Source: Rhodopseudomonas sp. P2A-2r
GTDB lineage: Bacteria > Pseudomonadota > Alphaproteobacteria > Rhizobiales > Xanthobacteraceae
Assembly (NCBI RefSeq): GCF_026015985.1
Contig: NZ_CP110389.1
Span: 4,434,001 to 4,498,000 of the forward strand
DNA length: 64,000 bases
Direction: 5' to 3'
Shown here piece by piece: positions 38,024 through 46,783 of this stretch. The translations under genes and the position numbers were made by a program. The notes under the pieces were generated by a model. The model did no database searches, was not told where the DNA came from, and was given only the letters and a program-made list of their open reading frames with translations. How positions within the stretch are numbered: the stretch's first letter is position 1; every line of letters starts with the position of its first letter.

Positions 38024-40185
38024 TTACAGCAGTCCCGCGCCCCTCGCCCACTTGTACTTGGCGCCGAGCACCTCCACAGGCAGCTCGGTCGAGTAGGCAT
38101 AGGCCGGGATGCCGTTCTGGTAGAGATACTCCGCGGCCTCCTCGACCTCGACGTCGCCGGCGAGCGAGGCGACCATCGGCTTCTCGATGCCCTTGGCCTT
38201 CATCTCGTTCTTGATCTCGACCATGTTGCGCGCGAACACCATGGGCGGGGTGACGATGGTGTGCCAGTAGCCGAGGATCAGCGAATGCACGCGCTCGTCC
38301 GTGAGGCCGAGCTTCACCGTGTTGACGTAGGTGATGGGCGGTTCGCCGCCGGTGATGTCGACCGGATTGCCGGCGGCGCCGAATGGCGGGATGAACTTGC
38401 GGAACGCGGCATCGAGATCCGGCGGCATGGTCATCAGGCTCATGCCGTTGTCCACCACCGCATCCGACAGCAGCACGCCTGAACCACCGGCGCCGGTGAT
38501 GATCAGCACGTTCTCGCCTTTCGGCGTCGGCAGCACCGGAATGCCGCGGGCGAATTCCAGCAGCTGGCGCAGCGAGCGGGCGCGGATCACGCCTGACTGC
38601 TTCAGCACGTCCTCGTAGATCTTGTCGTTGCCGGCGAGCGCGCCGGTGTGCGACGACGCCGCCTTGGCGCCCGCCGAGGTGCGGCCGGCCTTCAGGACGA
38701 CCACGGGCTTGATCTTGGAGACGCGCTTGGCAGCCTCCGCAAAGGCGCGACCGTCCTTCAGGTCCTCGCAATGCTGGGCGATGATGTTGGTGTTGGGATC
38801 CTGCTCGAAGAAGGCGAGCAGATCGTCCTCATCGATGTCGCTCTTGTTGCCGAGCCCGACGATGGCAGAGACGCCCATCTTCGCCGAGCGCGAAAAGCCG
38901 ATGATCGCCATGCCGATGCCGCCGGACTGCGACGAAAGTGCCGCCGAGCCCTTGACGTCGTAGGCGGTGCAGAACGTCGCGCAGAGATTGGCGGGGTGTA
39001 GTAGAAGCCGTAGATGTTCGGCCCCATCAGGCGGACATTGTACTTCTTGCCGATCTCGACGATCTCTTCCTGCAGTGCCGGCTCGTTGGCCTCCGCAAAG
39101 CCGGACGGGATCAGCACGGCGCCGGGGATCTGCTTCTCCCCGCATTCGATCAGCGCGCCTGCCACGAATTTTGCGGGGATCGCGAACACGGCGGTGTCGA
39201 TCACGCCCTCGACGTCCTTGACGCTCTTGTAGGCCTTGCGGCCCATGATCTCGGTGGCCTTGGGATGGATCGGATAGATCTCGCCCTTGTAGCCGCCGTT
39301 GATCAGGTTCTTCATCACCGAGTTGCCGATCTTGCCATCCTCGGCGGAAGCGCCGATCACGGCGACCGCCTTCGGCATCATGATGCGGTTCATCGCAGTG
39401 ACGATTTCGGCATTGGAGCGCGGCGCCGGGCGCGGTTTGTAGTCGAAGTCGACGACGATGCGCACGTCGGCGGCAATGGCGTCCTTCTTGGTGGCGAACA
39501 CCGGATTGAGATCGAGCTCGACCATTTCCGGGAAGTCGCTGACCAGCTGCGACACCTTGACGATGATATCGGCCAGCGCCTCGCGGTTGGCAGGATCGCC
39601 GCCGCGCACGCCCTTGAGCATCTCGGCTGCCTGGATGCCGTCGAGCATCGACATCGCATCGTCATTGGTGGCCGGTGCGAGACGGAAGGTGACATCCTTC
39701 AAGACTTCGACCAGCACGCCGCCGAGGCCGAAGGCCACCAGCTTGCCGAACGAGCCGTCGGTGATCGAGCCGATGATCACCTCGGTGCCGCCCATCAGCA
39801 TCTGCTGCACCTGCACGCCTTCGATCTTGGCGTCGGCCTTGTACTTCTTCGCATTGGCCAGAATGGTGTCATAGGCCTTCTGCGCGTCGTCCGCCGTCTT
39901 GACGCCGACGATGACGCCGCCGGCTTCGGTCTTGTGCAGAATGTCCGGCGAGACGATCTTCATCACAACCGGGAAGCCCATGCCCGTCGCCAGCGTCGCC
40001 GCCTCGGCAGCGGATGTCGCCACGCCTTCGCCCGGCACCGGAATGCCATAGGCATCGCAGACCAGCTTGCCCTCGGGCGCGGTCAGGCTGGTGCGTTTGT
40101 CAGCCCTGACGGCATCGAGAACTTTGCGGACCGCATCCTTGGCGGACGGCGCGGCGACCTTGGTAGCGAGATTTGTGGATGACAT
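38024..40185 (-). CDS. NDP-forming acyl-CoA ligase (acetate--CoA ligase family) in the oxalate regulon (frameshifted)
   Basis: About 720 residues. The ATP-grasp domain comes first (FPVVMKIVSPDILHKTEAGG), then the CoA-binding domain (AVAVIGASAEDGKIGNSV) and the succinyl-CoA-ligase-like part with the phospho-histidine loop SSHTGALAG. Such enzymes make an acyl-CoA from acid, CoA and ATP with release of ADP. One base is missing in the G run at 38993-38996; repair gives GFYYTPANLCATF. Start ATG 40185 has GGAGG 5 bases upstream. A regulon operator lies 42 bases upstream, facing gntR. It may activate oxalate, formate or acetate; this is inferred from context. Confidence 0.87.
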
Positions 40186-40226
40186 GGCTTCCTCCGTGAA
40201 CGTCTGTTGAACCAGGCTGCGGTTGA

Positions 40227-40243
40227 TGGCATTTGGTATGCCA
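40227..40243. promoter_or_regulatory. Oxalate-regulon operator 1 (acyl-CoA ligase side)
   Basis: TGGCATTTGGTATGCCA, a perfect 6-5-6 inverted repeat. It lies 42 bases upstream of the ligase start on the reverse strand; on that strand a TTGTTT precedes it by one base. Confidence 0.75.
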
Positions 40244-40307
40244 GAAACAATCTTGTCAAGGCAGCACGCTGGTCGGAAGTGCTGAAAACGCTGGCAACTT
40301 GACATCG

Positions 40308-40324
40308 TGGTATTTGGTATGCCA
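40308..40324. promoter_or_regulatory. Oxalate-regulon operator 2 (gntR side)
   Basis: TGGTATTTGGTATGCCA, 53 bases before gntR. A perfect TTGACA (40299-40304) ends three bases upstream, so the site fills the -35/-10 spacer and implies autorepression. Confidence 0.75.
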
Positions 40325-40376
40325 AAAATTACTGGAGATTATTCTGATAAGACATCTCCCATGGAGGAGATGATTC

Positions 40377-41135
40377 ATGGCCGTTCGCAGTAAACCAACC
40401 AAGGCGCCGCAGACTATGGCTGAGGCAGATATTGCGATCATGCGGATCGCCCCGGAGACCAGCTTCAAGAACAAGGCCTACGAGGCCTTGAAGGAAGCGA
40501 TTCTCAAGATGGACATCTACACCACGGCCGAGCCGGTGATGCTCGACGAGCGTGCGCTGTCGGAACGCCTCGGGGTCAGCCGTACGCCGATCCGCGAGGC
40601 TATCGCGATGCTCGAGCAGGACGGCTTCGTCAAGACCATGCCTCGTCGCGGTATCGTCGTTGTCAAACGGACCAAGACCGAGATCGTCGACATGATCCGC
40701 GCCTGGGCGGCGCTGGAAAGCATGGCTGCACGTCTGATCACCACCACAGCGCGCAAGAAGGATATCTCGGCGCTGCGCGATTTCTTCAAGGATTTCGGCA
40801 AGGACCGGCTGCCGCAGGATCACGTCGAGGAATATTCCAGGGCCAATATCGCTTTTCACCAGGCGCTGATCTCGCTCAGCGAGTCGCCGGTGCTGGTCGA
40901 CATGACCAACGACATCCTGCTGCATGTGCGCGGCTATCGGCAGCTGACGATCGGACGTACCGATCGCACCGCGACATCCCTGCCCGAGCATATGGCGATC
41001 ATCGAGGCACTCGAGGAACGCAACACCGAACTCGCGGAGAAGCGCGCGCGCGATCACACGCTTGGGCTCGCGGCCTATGTCGAAGCGCACGGCCAGGAGC
41101 TGTTCACCAAGTCTGCGCAGGAAAAGGCTTCCTAA
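40377..41135 (+). CDS. GntR family (FadR/FCD subgroup) regulator of the oxalate regulon
   Basis: A 252-residue regulator. The winged helix includes LSERLGVSRTPIREAIAMLE, the diagnostic GntR helix, after a 40-residue leader. The C-terminal FCD domain has the metal or ligand pocket residues in NIAFHQALI, EHMAIIEAL and ARDHTLG. ATG 40377 has GGAGGAG upstream. It is divergent from the acyl-CoA ligase with operators on both sides, and followed by oxc. Its seven matching sites through 51.8 kb make it the likely repressor, with oxalate or a CoA ester as inducer by inference. Confidence 0.9.
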   Translation: MAVRSKPTKAPQTMAEADIAIMRIAPETSFKNKAYEALKEAILKMDIYTTAEPVMLDERALSERLGVSRTPIREAIAMLEQDGFVKTMPRRGIVVVKRTKTEIVDMIRAWAALESMAARLITTTARKKDISALRDFFKDFGKDRLPQDHVEEYSRANIAFHQALISLSESPVLVDMTNDILLHVRGYRQLTIGRTDRTATSLPEHMAIIEALEERNTELAEKRARDHTLGLAAYVEAHGQELFTKSAQEKAS

Positions 41136-41223
41136 GATGCGGCTTACGGAAAGCGGCTCGCCGATTTGATACCAACGCCCATGCAGGCAACAGCGTCACA
41201 AGAATAGAAAAGGGAGATCGCGG

Positions 41224-42960
41224 ATGACCGCACTGGCACAGAATATCGCTGCAGTAGACGCCGAGCCGGAGCTGACGGATGGCTTTCATCTGATCATCGA
41301 CGCGTTGAAGCTCAACGGCCTCACAACGATCTACGGCGTGCCGGGCATTCCGATCACCGACTTCGGCCGCATGGCGCAGGCCGAGGGCATCCGCGTGCTG
41401 TCGTTCCGCCACGAGCAGGCCGCCGGCTACGCCGCCTCGATCGCCGGCTATCTCACCAAGAAGCCCGGCGTCTGCCTCACGGTGTCGGCCCCCGGCTTCC
41501 TCAACGGCCTCACCGCGCTGGCCCATGCCACCACCAACTGCTTCCCGATGATCCTGATCTCCGGCTCGTCCGAGCGCGAGATCGTCGACCTTCAGCAGGG
41601 CGACTATGAGGAGATGGACCAGCTCGCCATCGCCAAGCCGCTGTGCAAGGCCGCGTTCCGTGTGTTGCATGCCGCGGACATCGGCATCGGCGTGGCGCGC
41701 GCGATCCGCGCCGCGGTGTCCGGCCGCCCCGGCGGCGTTTATCTCGATCTGCCCGCCAAGCTGTTCGGCCAGGTGATCGATGCCGCCGCCGGCGAGAAGT
41801 CGCTGGTCAAGGTGATCGACGCCGCACCGGCGCAGATCCCCGGCCCCGACTCGATCAAGCGCGCGCTCGACGTGTTGAAGTCCGCCAAGAAGCCGCTGAT
41901 CATCCTCGGCAAGGGCGCCGCCTACGCGCAGGCCGACGATGCCATCAAGGCGCTGGTCGAGACCTCCGGCATCCCCTTCCTGCCCATGAGCATGGCCAAG
42001 GGCCTGTTGCCGGACACCCATCCGCAGTGCGCCGGTGCCGCGCGCTCCACCGTACTGAAAGACTCCGACGTGGTGCTCTTGATCGGCGCGCGCCTCAACT
42101 GGCTGCTGTCGCACGGCAAGGGCAAGAGCTGGGGCGATCAGCCGAAGAAGTTCATCCAGATCGACATCGAGCCGAAGGAAATGGATTCCAACGTCGAGAT
42201 CGTCGCACCCGTCGTCGGCGACATCGGCTCCTGCGTCGCTGCCCTGCTCGAAGGCATCGGCAAGGGCTGGACCAAGCCGTCGGCCGACTGGACCGGTGCC
42301 ATCACCAAGAAGCGCGACGACAACATCGCCAAGATGGCGCCGCGGCTGATGAACAACAACTCGCCGATGGATTATCATGGCGCGCTCGGCGTGCTGCGGA
42401 CCATCATCGCCGAGCGCCCGGACGCCATGCTGGTCAACGAGGGCGCCAACACGCTCGACCTCGCCCGCGGCATCGTCGACATGTACAAGCCGCGCAAGCG
42501 CATCGACGTCGGCACCTGGGGCATCATGGGCATCGGCATGGGCTACTGCATCGCCGCCGCCGTCGAAACCAGCAAGCCGGTGCTGGCGATCGAGGGCGAC
42601 AGCGCGTTCGGCTTCTCCGGCATGGAGGTCGAGACCATCTGCCGCTACAATCTGCCGGTCTGCATCGTCGTGTTCAACAATGACGGCATCTATCGCGGCA
42701 CCGATGTCAATCCGACCGGCGGCGCCGACGTGGCGCCCACCGTGTTCGTCAAGGGCGCGCGCTACGACAAGATGATGGAAGCCTTCGGCGGCGTCGGCGT
42801 CAACGTGACCTCGCCAGACGAACTCAAGCGCGCGGTCAACGAAGCCATGGATTCCGGCAGACCGACGCTGGTCAATGCGGTGATCGATCCGGCCGCCGGT
42901 AGCGAATCCGGCCGCATCGGCAATCTCAATCCGCAGAGCCTGCTGAAGAAGAAGAAATAA
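41224..42960 (+). CDS. oxc: Oxalyl-CoA decarboxylase
   Basis: Thiamine-diphosphate enzyme that turns oxalyl-CoA into formyl-CoA and CO2. At 578 residues it matches the family (568 in Oxalobacter). It has the [13 protein letters not shown] opening, the activating Glu in [12 protein letters not shown], and the TPP/Mg motif from [13 protein letters not shown] to NNDGIYRG. The site GAGATCGCGG precedes ATG 41224. Only a half operator (ATACCA, 41169-41174) lies upstream, 50 bases from the start, so oxc may be read mainly from the gntR promoter. frc follows after 81 bases. Confidence 0.96.
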   Translation: MTALAQNIAAVDAEPELTDGFHLIIDALKLNGLTTIYGVPGIPITDFGRMAQAEGIRVLSFRHEQAAGYAASIAGYLTKKPGVCLTVSAPGFLNGLTALAHATTNCFPMILISGSSEREIVDLQQGDYEEMDQLAIAKPLCKAAFRVLHAADIGIGVARAIRAAVSGRPGGVYLDLPAKLFGQVIDAAAGEKSLVKVIDAAPAQIPGPDSIKRALDVLKSAKKPLIILGKGAAYAQADDAIKALVETSGIPFLPMSMAKGLLPDTHPQCAGAARSTVLKDSDVVLLIGARLNWLLSHGKGKSWGDQPKKFIQIDIEPKEMDSNVEIVAPVVGDIGSCVAALLEGIGKGWTKPSADWTGAITKKRDDNIAKMAPRLMNNNSPMDYHGALGVLRTIIAERPDAMLVNEGANTLDLARGIVDMYKPRKRIDVGTWGIMGIGMGYCIAAAVETSKPVLAIEGDSAFGFSGMEVETICRYNLPVCIVVFNNDGIYRGTDVNPTGGADVAPTVFVKGARYDKMMEAFGGVGVNVTSPDELKRAVNEAMDSGRPTLVNAVIDPAAGSESGRIGNLNPQSLLKKKK

Positions 42961-43041
42961 CTCTGCATCTCGACGGGGTCGCAAGGCCCCCGCCTCTTCT
43001 CACTCCGCCGACGCGGCACAACACGATACGGGAGCAAGACC

Positions 43042-44319
43042 ATGACTCAGGCGCTCAAGGGCGTTCGCATTCTTGATTTCACCCACGTCCAGTCCGGACC
43101 GACCTGCACGCAGTTGCTGGCCTGGTTTGGCGCCGACGTCATCAAGGTGGAGCGGCCGGGCGTCGGCGACATCACCCGCGGGCAGTTGCAGGACGTCCCC
43201 AACGTCGACAGCCTGTATTTCACCATGCTGAACCACAACAAGCGTTCGATCACCCTCGACACCAAGAACCCCAAGGGCAAGGAAGTGCTGGTCGCGCTTA
43301 TCAAGTCCTGCGACGTGCTGGTGGAGAATTTCGGACCGGGCGTGCTCGACCGCATGGGCTTCCCGTTCGAGAAGATCCAGGAGCTCAACCCGAAGATGAT
43401 CGTCGCCTCGATCAAGGGCTTCGGTCCCGGCCCCTATGAGGACTGCAAGGTCTATGAGAACGTCGCCCAGTGCACCGGCGGAGCAGCCTCCACCACCGGC
43501 TTCCGCGACGGCCTGCCGCTGGTCACCGGCGCGCAGATCGGCGACAGCGGCACTGGCCTGCATCTCGCGCTCGGCATCGTCACCGCGCTCTATCAGCGCA
43601 CCGTCACCGGCCGCGGCCAGAAGGTCACCGCCGCGATGCAGGACGGCGTGCTGAACCTGTCGCGCGTCAAGCTGCGCGACCAGCAGCGCCTCGCCCACGG
43701 ACCGCTCAAGGAATACAGCCAGTTCGGCGAAGGCATTCCGTTCGGCGACGCGGTGCCGCGCGCCGGCAACGATTCCGGCGGCGGCCAGCCCGGCCGCATC
43801 CTGAAGTGCAAGGGCTGGGAGACCGATCCGAACGCCTACATCTACTTCATCACCCAGGCGCCGGTGTGGGAGAAGATCTGCGACGTGATCGGCGAGCCCA
43901 CCTGGAAGACCGACCCGGCCTATTCCAAGCCGGCGGTTCGCTTGCCGAAGCTCAACGAGATCTTTTCGCGCATCGAACAGTGGACGATGACCAAGACCAA
44001 GTTCGAGGCAATGGACGAGCTGAACGAGCACGACATCCCCTGCGGCCCGATCCTGTCGATGAAAGAACTCGCCGAGGACCAGTCGCTGCGCGCTACCGGC
44101 ACGGTGGTCGAGGTCGATCACCCCGAGCGCGGCAAGTACCTGTCGGTCGGCAACCCGATCAAGATGTCGGACAGCCCGACCGTGGTCGAGCGCTCACCGC
44201 TGCTCGGCGAGCACACCGACGAGATCCTGCGCCAGGTGCTCGGCTTCAGCGACCACCAGGTCGCCGAGATCCACGATTCCGGCGCCCTGGCCCCGCCGCG
44301 GAAGGTGGCAGCCGAATAA
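43042..44319 (+). CDS. frc: Formyl-CoA:oxalate CoA-transferase
   Basis: Class III CoA-transferase moving CoA from formyl-CoA to oxalate, giving oxalyl-CoA for Oxc and releasing formate. The 425 residues agree with Oxalobacter Frc (428). Hallmarks are the N-terminal [20 protein letters not shown], the catalytic aspartate in AQIGDSGTG (Asp169 in the family) and the glycine-rich loop [10 protein letters not shown] near 245-255. GGGAGC lies before the ATG. A strong terminator follows directly (44344-44372), so oxc-frc forms one unit. Confidence 0.96.
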   Translation: MTQALKGVRILDFTHVQSGPTCTQLLAWFGADVIKVERPGVGDITRGQLQDVPNVDSLYFTMLNHNKRSITLDTKNPKGKEVLVALIKSCDVLVENFGPGVLDRMGFPFEKIQELNPKMIVASIKGFGPGPYEDCKVYENVAQCTGGAASTTGFRDGLPLVTGAQIGDSGTGLHLALGIVTALYQRTVTGRGQKVTAAMQDGVLNLSRVKLRDQQRLAHGPLKEYSQFGEGIPFGDAVPRAGNDSGGGQPGRILKCKGWETDPNAYIYFITQAPVWEKICDVIGEPTWKTDPAYSKPAVRLPKLNEIFSRIEQWTMTKTKFEAMDELNEHDIPCGPILSMKELAEDQSLRATGTVVEVDHPERGKYLSVGNPIKMSDSPTVVERSPLLGEHTDEILRQVLGFSDHQVAEIHDSGALAPPRKVAAE

Positions 44320-44343
44320 TCTCTTCAATCCGCCAATGATTTC

Positions 44344-44372
44344 AAAGGCCGCCGGACTCCGGCGGCCTTTTT
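44344..44372 (+). terminator. Rho-independent terminator after frc
   Basis: Stem AAAGGCCGCCGG (44344-44355), loop ACT, stem CCGGCGGCCTTT (44359-44370), then TT. A 12-bp perfect stem, 25 bases after the frc stop. Confidence 0.9.
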
Positions 44373-44460
44373 GTTGCGGGAACTTTGATAAGAAATTCAA
44401 ATCGACCAATTTTGCGCTGCAATATGGTTCTTGCTGCTATGCAAACAAAGGAATTGTCTC

Positions 44461-44477
44461 TGGCATCTGGTATACGT
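44461..44477. promoter_or_regulatory. Oxalate-regulon operator 3 (microprotein gene)
   Basis: TGGCATCTGGTATACGT: the left half is perfect and the right half matches at four of six bases. TTGTCT (44454-44459) ends one base upstream. It lies 55 bases before the microprotein ATG. Confidence 0.6.
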
Positions 44478-44532
44478 AGATTGTCCCCAGATGATTGGTG
44501 CGCTTCGAAGCGCCGCAGAAAGGGATAGATCC

Positions 44533-44670
44533 ATGTCCAAGACCGCTTCTCTCGACCTCGCCCCGTCCAGCTCCTTGTTCGGCCGCCTGATGGCCACCGT
44601 TGACGGTTGGTTGATGTCCAGCGCCCGCATTGCGGTGCGTAACGGCGATTTGCCCCGCTTCGGTCTGTAA
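44533..44670 (+). CDS. 45-residue microprotein of the oxalate regulon, unknown function
   Basis: A short frame MSKTASLDLAPSSSLFG..., ending NGDLPRFGL. An AAAGGGA ribosome site lies upstream. It has an amphipathic middle (FGRLMATVDGWLMSSARIAV), no signal peptide and no cysteine. The gene is a complete unit: operator and -35-like box upstream, its own hairpin terminator at 44736-44761, and the frc terminator before it. DUF1127-like small proteins have a broadly similar feel, but I cannot confirm membership. It may bind a protein partner or the membrane. Confidence 0.65.
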   Translation: MSKTASLDLAPSSSLFGRLMATVDGWLMSSARIAVRNGDLPRFGL

Positions 44671-44735
44671 GACCCTATTTTTCAACGAGTTTCGCCGGCG
44701 CCGTCGCGCGCCTGCCCCGACTTCCTCCCAGACTT

Positions 44736-44761
44736 GGCCCCGGTTTCCGGGGCCATTTTTT
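44736..44761 (+). terminator. Rho-independent terminator after microprotein gene
   Basis: Stem GGCCCCGG (44736-44743), loop TTT, stem CCGGGGCC (44747-44754), then ATTTTTT. A classical strong terminator 66 bases after the stop. Confidence 0.92.
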
Positions 44762-44838
44762 CATTGCGTCCACAGATGGACTGCCGCCGGCCCCTGCGAC
44801 GTTTTGGCAGATCCCGCACAGGATAAGCGCTTGCGCAC

Positions 44839-44855
44839 TGGCATATCGCATACCA
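44839..44855. promoter_or_regulatory. Oxalate-regulon operator 4 (TTT transporter operon)
   Basis: TGGCATATCGCATACCA, with TTGCGC (44831-44836) ending two bases upstream. It lies about 300 bases ahead of the tctC-like start, the longest leader in the series. Confidence 0.7.
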
Positions 44856-45153
44856 AAATGCCTGGCCGGCAATGCTTCGACTGAATGAAAGCATTTTGGG
44901 AGGGGATCAAGGCTCGCGACGTCTCGGTAATGAGGCACGAGCCGCATGCATGCGCGCCGCATCCAGATTCGAAAACCCAAGCCTGATCGCAGCTTGCGTG
45001 CCGGGGCCGTTTGGCACAGTTTTGCTGCACCCTGCGGGGTTTTGTATGCTGTCATCTGTATCCGAAAAGCTGAAGGAAGAGTCCCGCTAAACCAGTTCTG
45101 ATTTCCAAGTCGACGATCGATCGACGCAATCAAGATCAATGGGAGAGAAAACG
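44856..45153. other. Long leader of the TTT transporter operon
   Basis: About 300 bases between operator 4 and the tctC-like gene with no convincing gene. A 72-residue frame at 44872-45090 lacks a good ribosome site and has a shadow-like composition. A long untranslated leader is possible. Confidence 0.4.
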
Positions 45154-46164
45154 ATGACGCGTTCTGCCTCTTGTTTCGCGCTCGGCACGGTTATGTGCTT
45201 GTTCGCCGGCGGCTTTGCCCCCGCGTCTGCCGCCTGGGAGCCCATGAGGCCCGTGGAATTCATCGTGCCTGCCGGCACCGGCGGCGGTGCCGACCAGATG
45301 GCCCGCACCATCCAGGGCATCGTCACCAAGCATAATCTGATGAAGCAGCCGATGGTGGTGATTAACAAGTCCGGCGGCGCCGGAGGCGAAGGTTTTCTCG
45401 ACGTCAAATCCGCGGCCAACAATCCGCACAAGATCATCATCACGCTCTCGAACCTGTTCACCACGCCGCTCGCCACCGGCATTCCCTTCAACTGGAAAGA
45501 CCTCACACCGGTCGCGATGCTGTCGCTCGATGAGTTCGTGCTGTGGGTCAATGCCGACAAACCGTACAAGACCGTCAAGGAGTTCGTCGATGCGGCAAAG
45601 GCCGCCCCCGCGGGCACCATGAAGATGGGCGGCACCGGTTCGAAGCAGGAGGACCAGATCATCACCGTCGCGGTCGAGAAGGCCACCGGCACCAAGTTCA
45701 CCTACATTCCCTACAAGGGCGGCGGCGAAGTCGCGGTGCAGCTCGTCGGCAACCATATCGACTCCTCGGTGAACAATCCGATCGAGGCAGTGGCGCAATG
45801 GCGTGGCGGCAAGGTGCGTCCGTTGTGCGTGTTCGACGGCAAGCAGATGGCCTATGACGGGCAGGTCGCCGATGGCAAGGCCTGGAAAGATATTCCGACC
45901 TGCAAGTCGCAAGGCCTCGACATGGAATATGTCATGCTGCGCGGCGTCTTCATGTCGCCCAAGGCGACGAAGGACCAGATCGAATATTATGTCGAGCTGT
46001 TCAAGAAAGTTCGCGCTACGCCGGAATGGCAGGACCTCATGAAGAACGGCGCCTTCAACACCACCTTCATGACCGGAAGCGACTATGCCGGCTGGGTCGA
46101 GAAGGAAGAGAAGCGTCACGAGACCCTGATGAAGGAAGCCGGCTTCCTCGCGCAAGGTAACTGA
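45154..46164 (+). CDS. TTT transporter substrate-binding protein, TctC/Bug family
   Basis: A 336-residue periplasmic receptor. The signal peptide ends near FAPASA-AWEP. The Bug-family loops are visible as EFIVPAGTGGGADQMAR and VVINKSGGAGGEGF, with TFKYIPYKGGGE-like FTYIPYKGGGE further on. GGGAGAG lies 6-7 bases before ATG 45154; the ATG at 45139 is too close. It delivers a carboxylate to the TctB/TctA membrane pair. Its place in the oxalate regulon suggests oxalate or a related small acid. Confidence 0.92.
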   Translation: MTRSASCFALGTVMCLFAGGFAPASAAWEPMRPVEFIVPAGTGGGADQMARTIQGIVTKHNLMKQPMVVINKSGGAGGEGFLDVKSAANNPHKIIITLSNLFTTPLATGIPFNWKDLTPVAMLSLDEFVLWVNADKPYKTVKEFVDAAKAAPAGTMKMGGTGSKQEDQIITVAVEKATGTKFTYIPYKGGGEVAVQLVGNHIDSSVNNPIEAVAQWRGGKVRPLCVFDGKQMAYDGQVADGKAWKDIPTCKSQGLDMEYVMLRGVFMSPKATKDQIEYYVELFKKVRATPEWQDLMKNGAFNTTFMTGSDYAGWVEKEEKRHETLMKEAGFLAQGN

Positions 46165-46244
46165 ACCAGCACGGCCACCGATCGCCCGCATCCGCTTCAC
46201 CGGCGCTTGGCTCGCAGCCAGGCCCGGGCACGTATGGAGTTTTC

Positions 46245-46742
46245 ATGACCGCGCATGGTTCACGCAATGTCGGCCCCACGCACAGGGCGGTGGAATCCGG
46301 GGTCACGCTGGTGATCGCTGTCTTCGGTGCCATCGTGGTATTCGGCAGCATCAAGGCCGGCATCAACTGGGGCGCCGAGGGTCCGCGCGCCGGATTCTTC
46401 CCGTTCTATGTCGGGCTGATCATCATCGTCTCCAGTGCGATCAATCTCTGGAACGTGCTGCGCGACGATCACGGCGGCCTGTTCGCGGAATGGAGCCAGC
46501 TTCGCCAGGTCTTCAGCGTCGTCATTCCCACGGCCATCTATGTGGCCGCAATGCCGTTCACCGGGCTCTATCTGGCATCGATGATCTTTATCGCCTGGTT
46601 CATGCGGTGGCTGGGCAATTACAAATGGCCGATTGTCGCGGCCATTTCGCTCGGCATGCCCATCGTCACCTACGTCATATTCGAGCGCTGGTTTTTGGTC
46701 CCGCTGCCCAAGGGACCGATCGAAGAATGGCTCGGTCTGTAG
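46245..46742 (+). CDS. TTT transporter small membrane subunit, TctB type
   Basis: A 165-residue protein with four hydrophobic segments and the GPRAGFFPFYVGLI stretch typical of TctB proteins. It lies 80 bases after the binding protein and 41 bases before TctA. It is needed with TctA for solute/cation symport. Confidence 0.88.
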   Translation: MTAHGSRNVGPTHRAVESGVTLVIAVFGAIVVFGSIKAGINWGAEGPRAGFFPFYVGLIIIVSSAINLWNVLRDDHGGLFAEWSQLRQVFSVVIPTAIYVAAMPFTGLYLASMIFIAWFMRWLGNYKWPIVAAISLGMPIVTYVIFERWFLVPLPKGPIEEWLGL

Positions 46743-46783
46743 TTTCGTAGCATTCGTCAGCAGGTATTGAGGACTCCGAGAAC

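Noticed and set aside
41165..41175. An eighth oxalate operator directly before oxc
   Set aside because: Only the ATACCA half is present; the left half does not match, so it was not counted as a site.
44872..45090. 72-residue frame between operator 4 and the tctC-like gene
   Set aside because: No good ribosome site, composition typical of chance frames, and no family resemblance; left as leader sequence.
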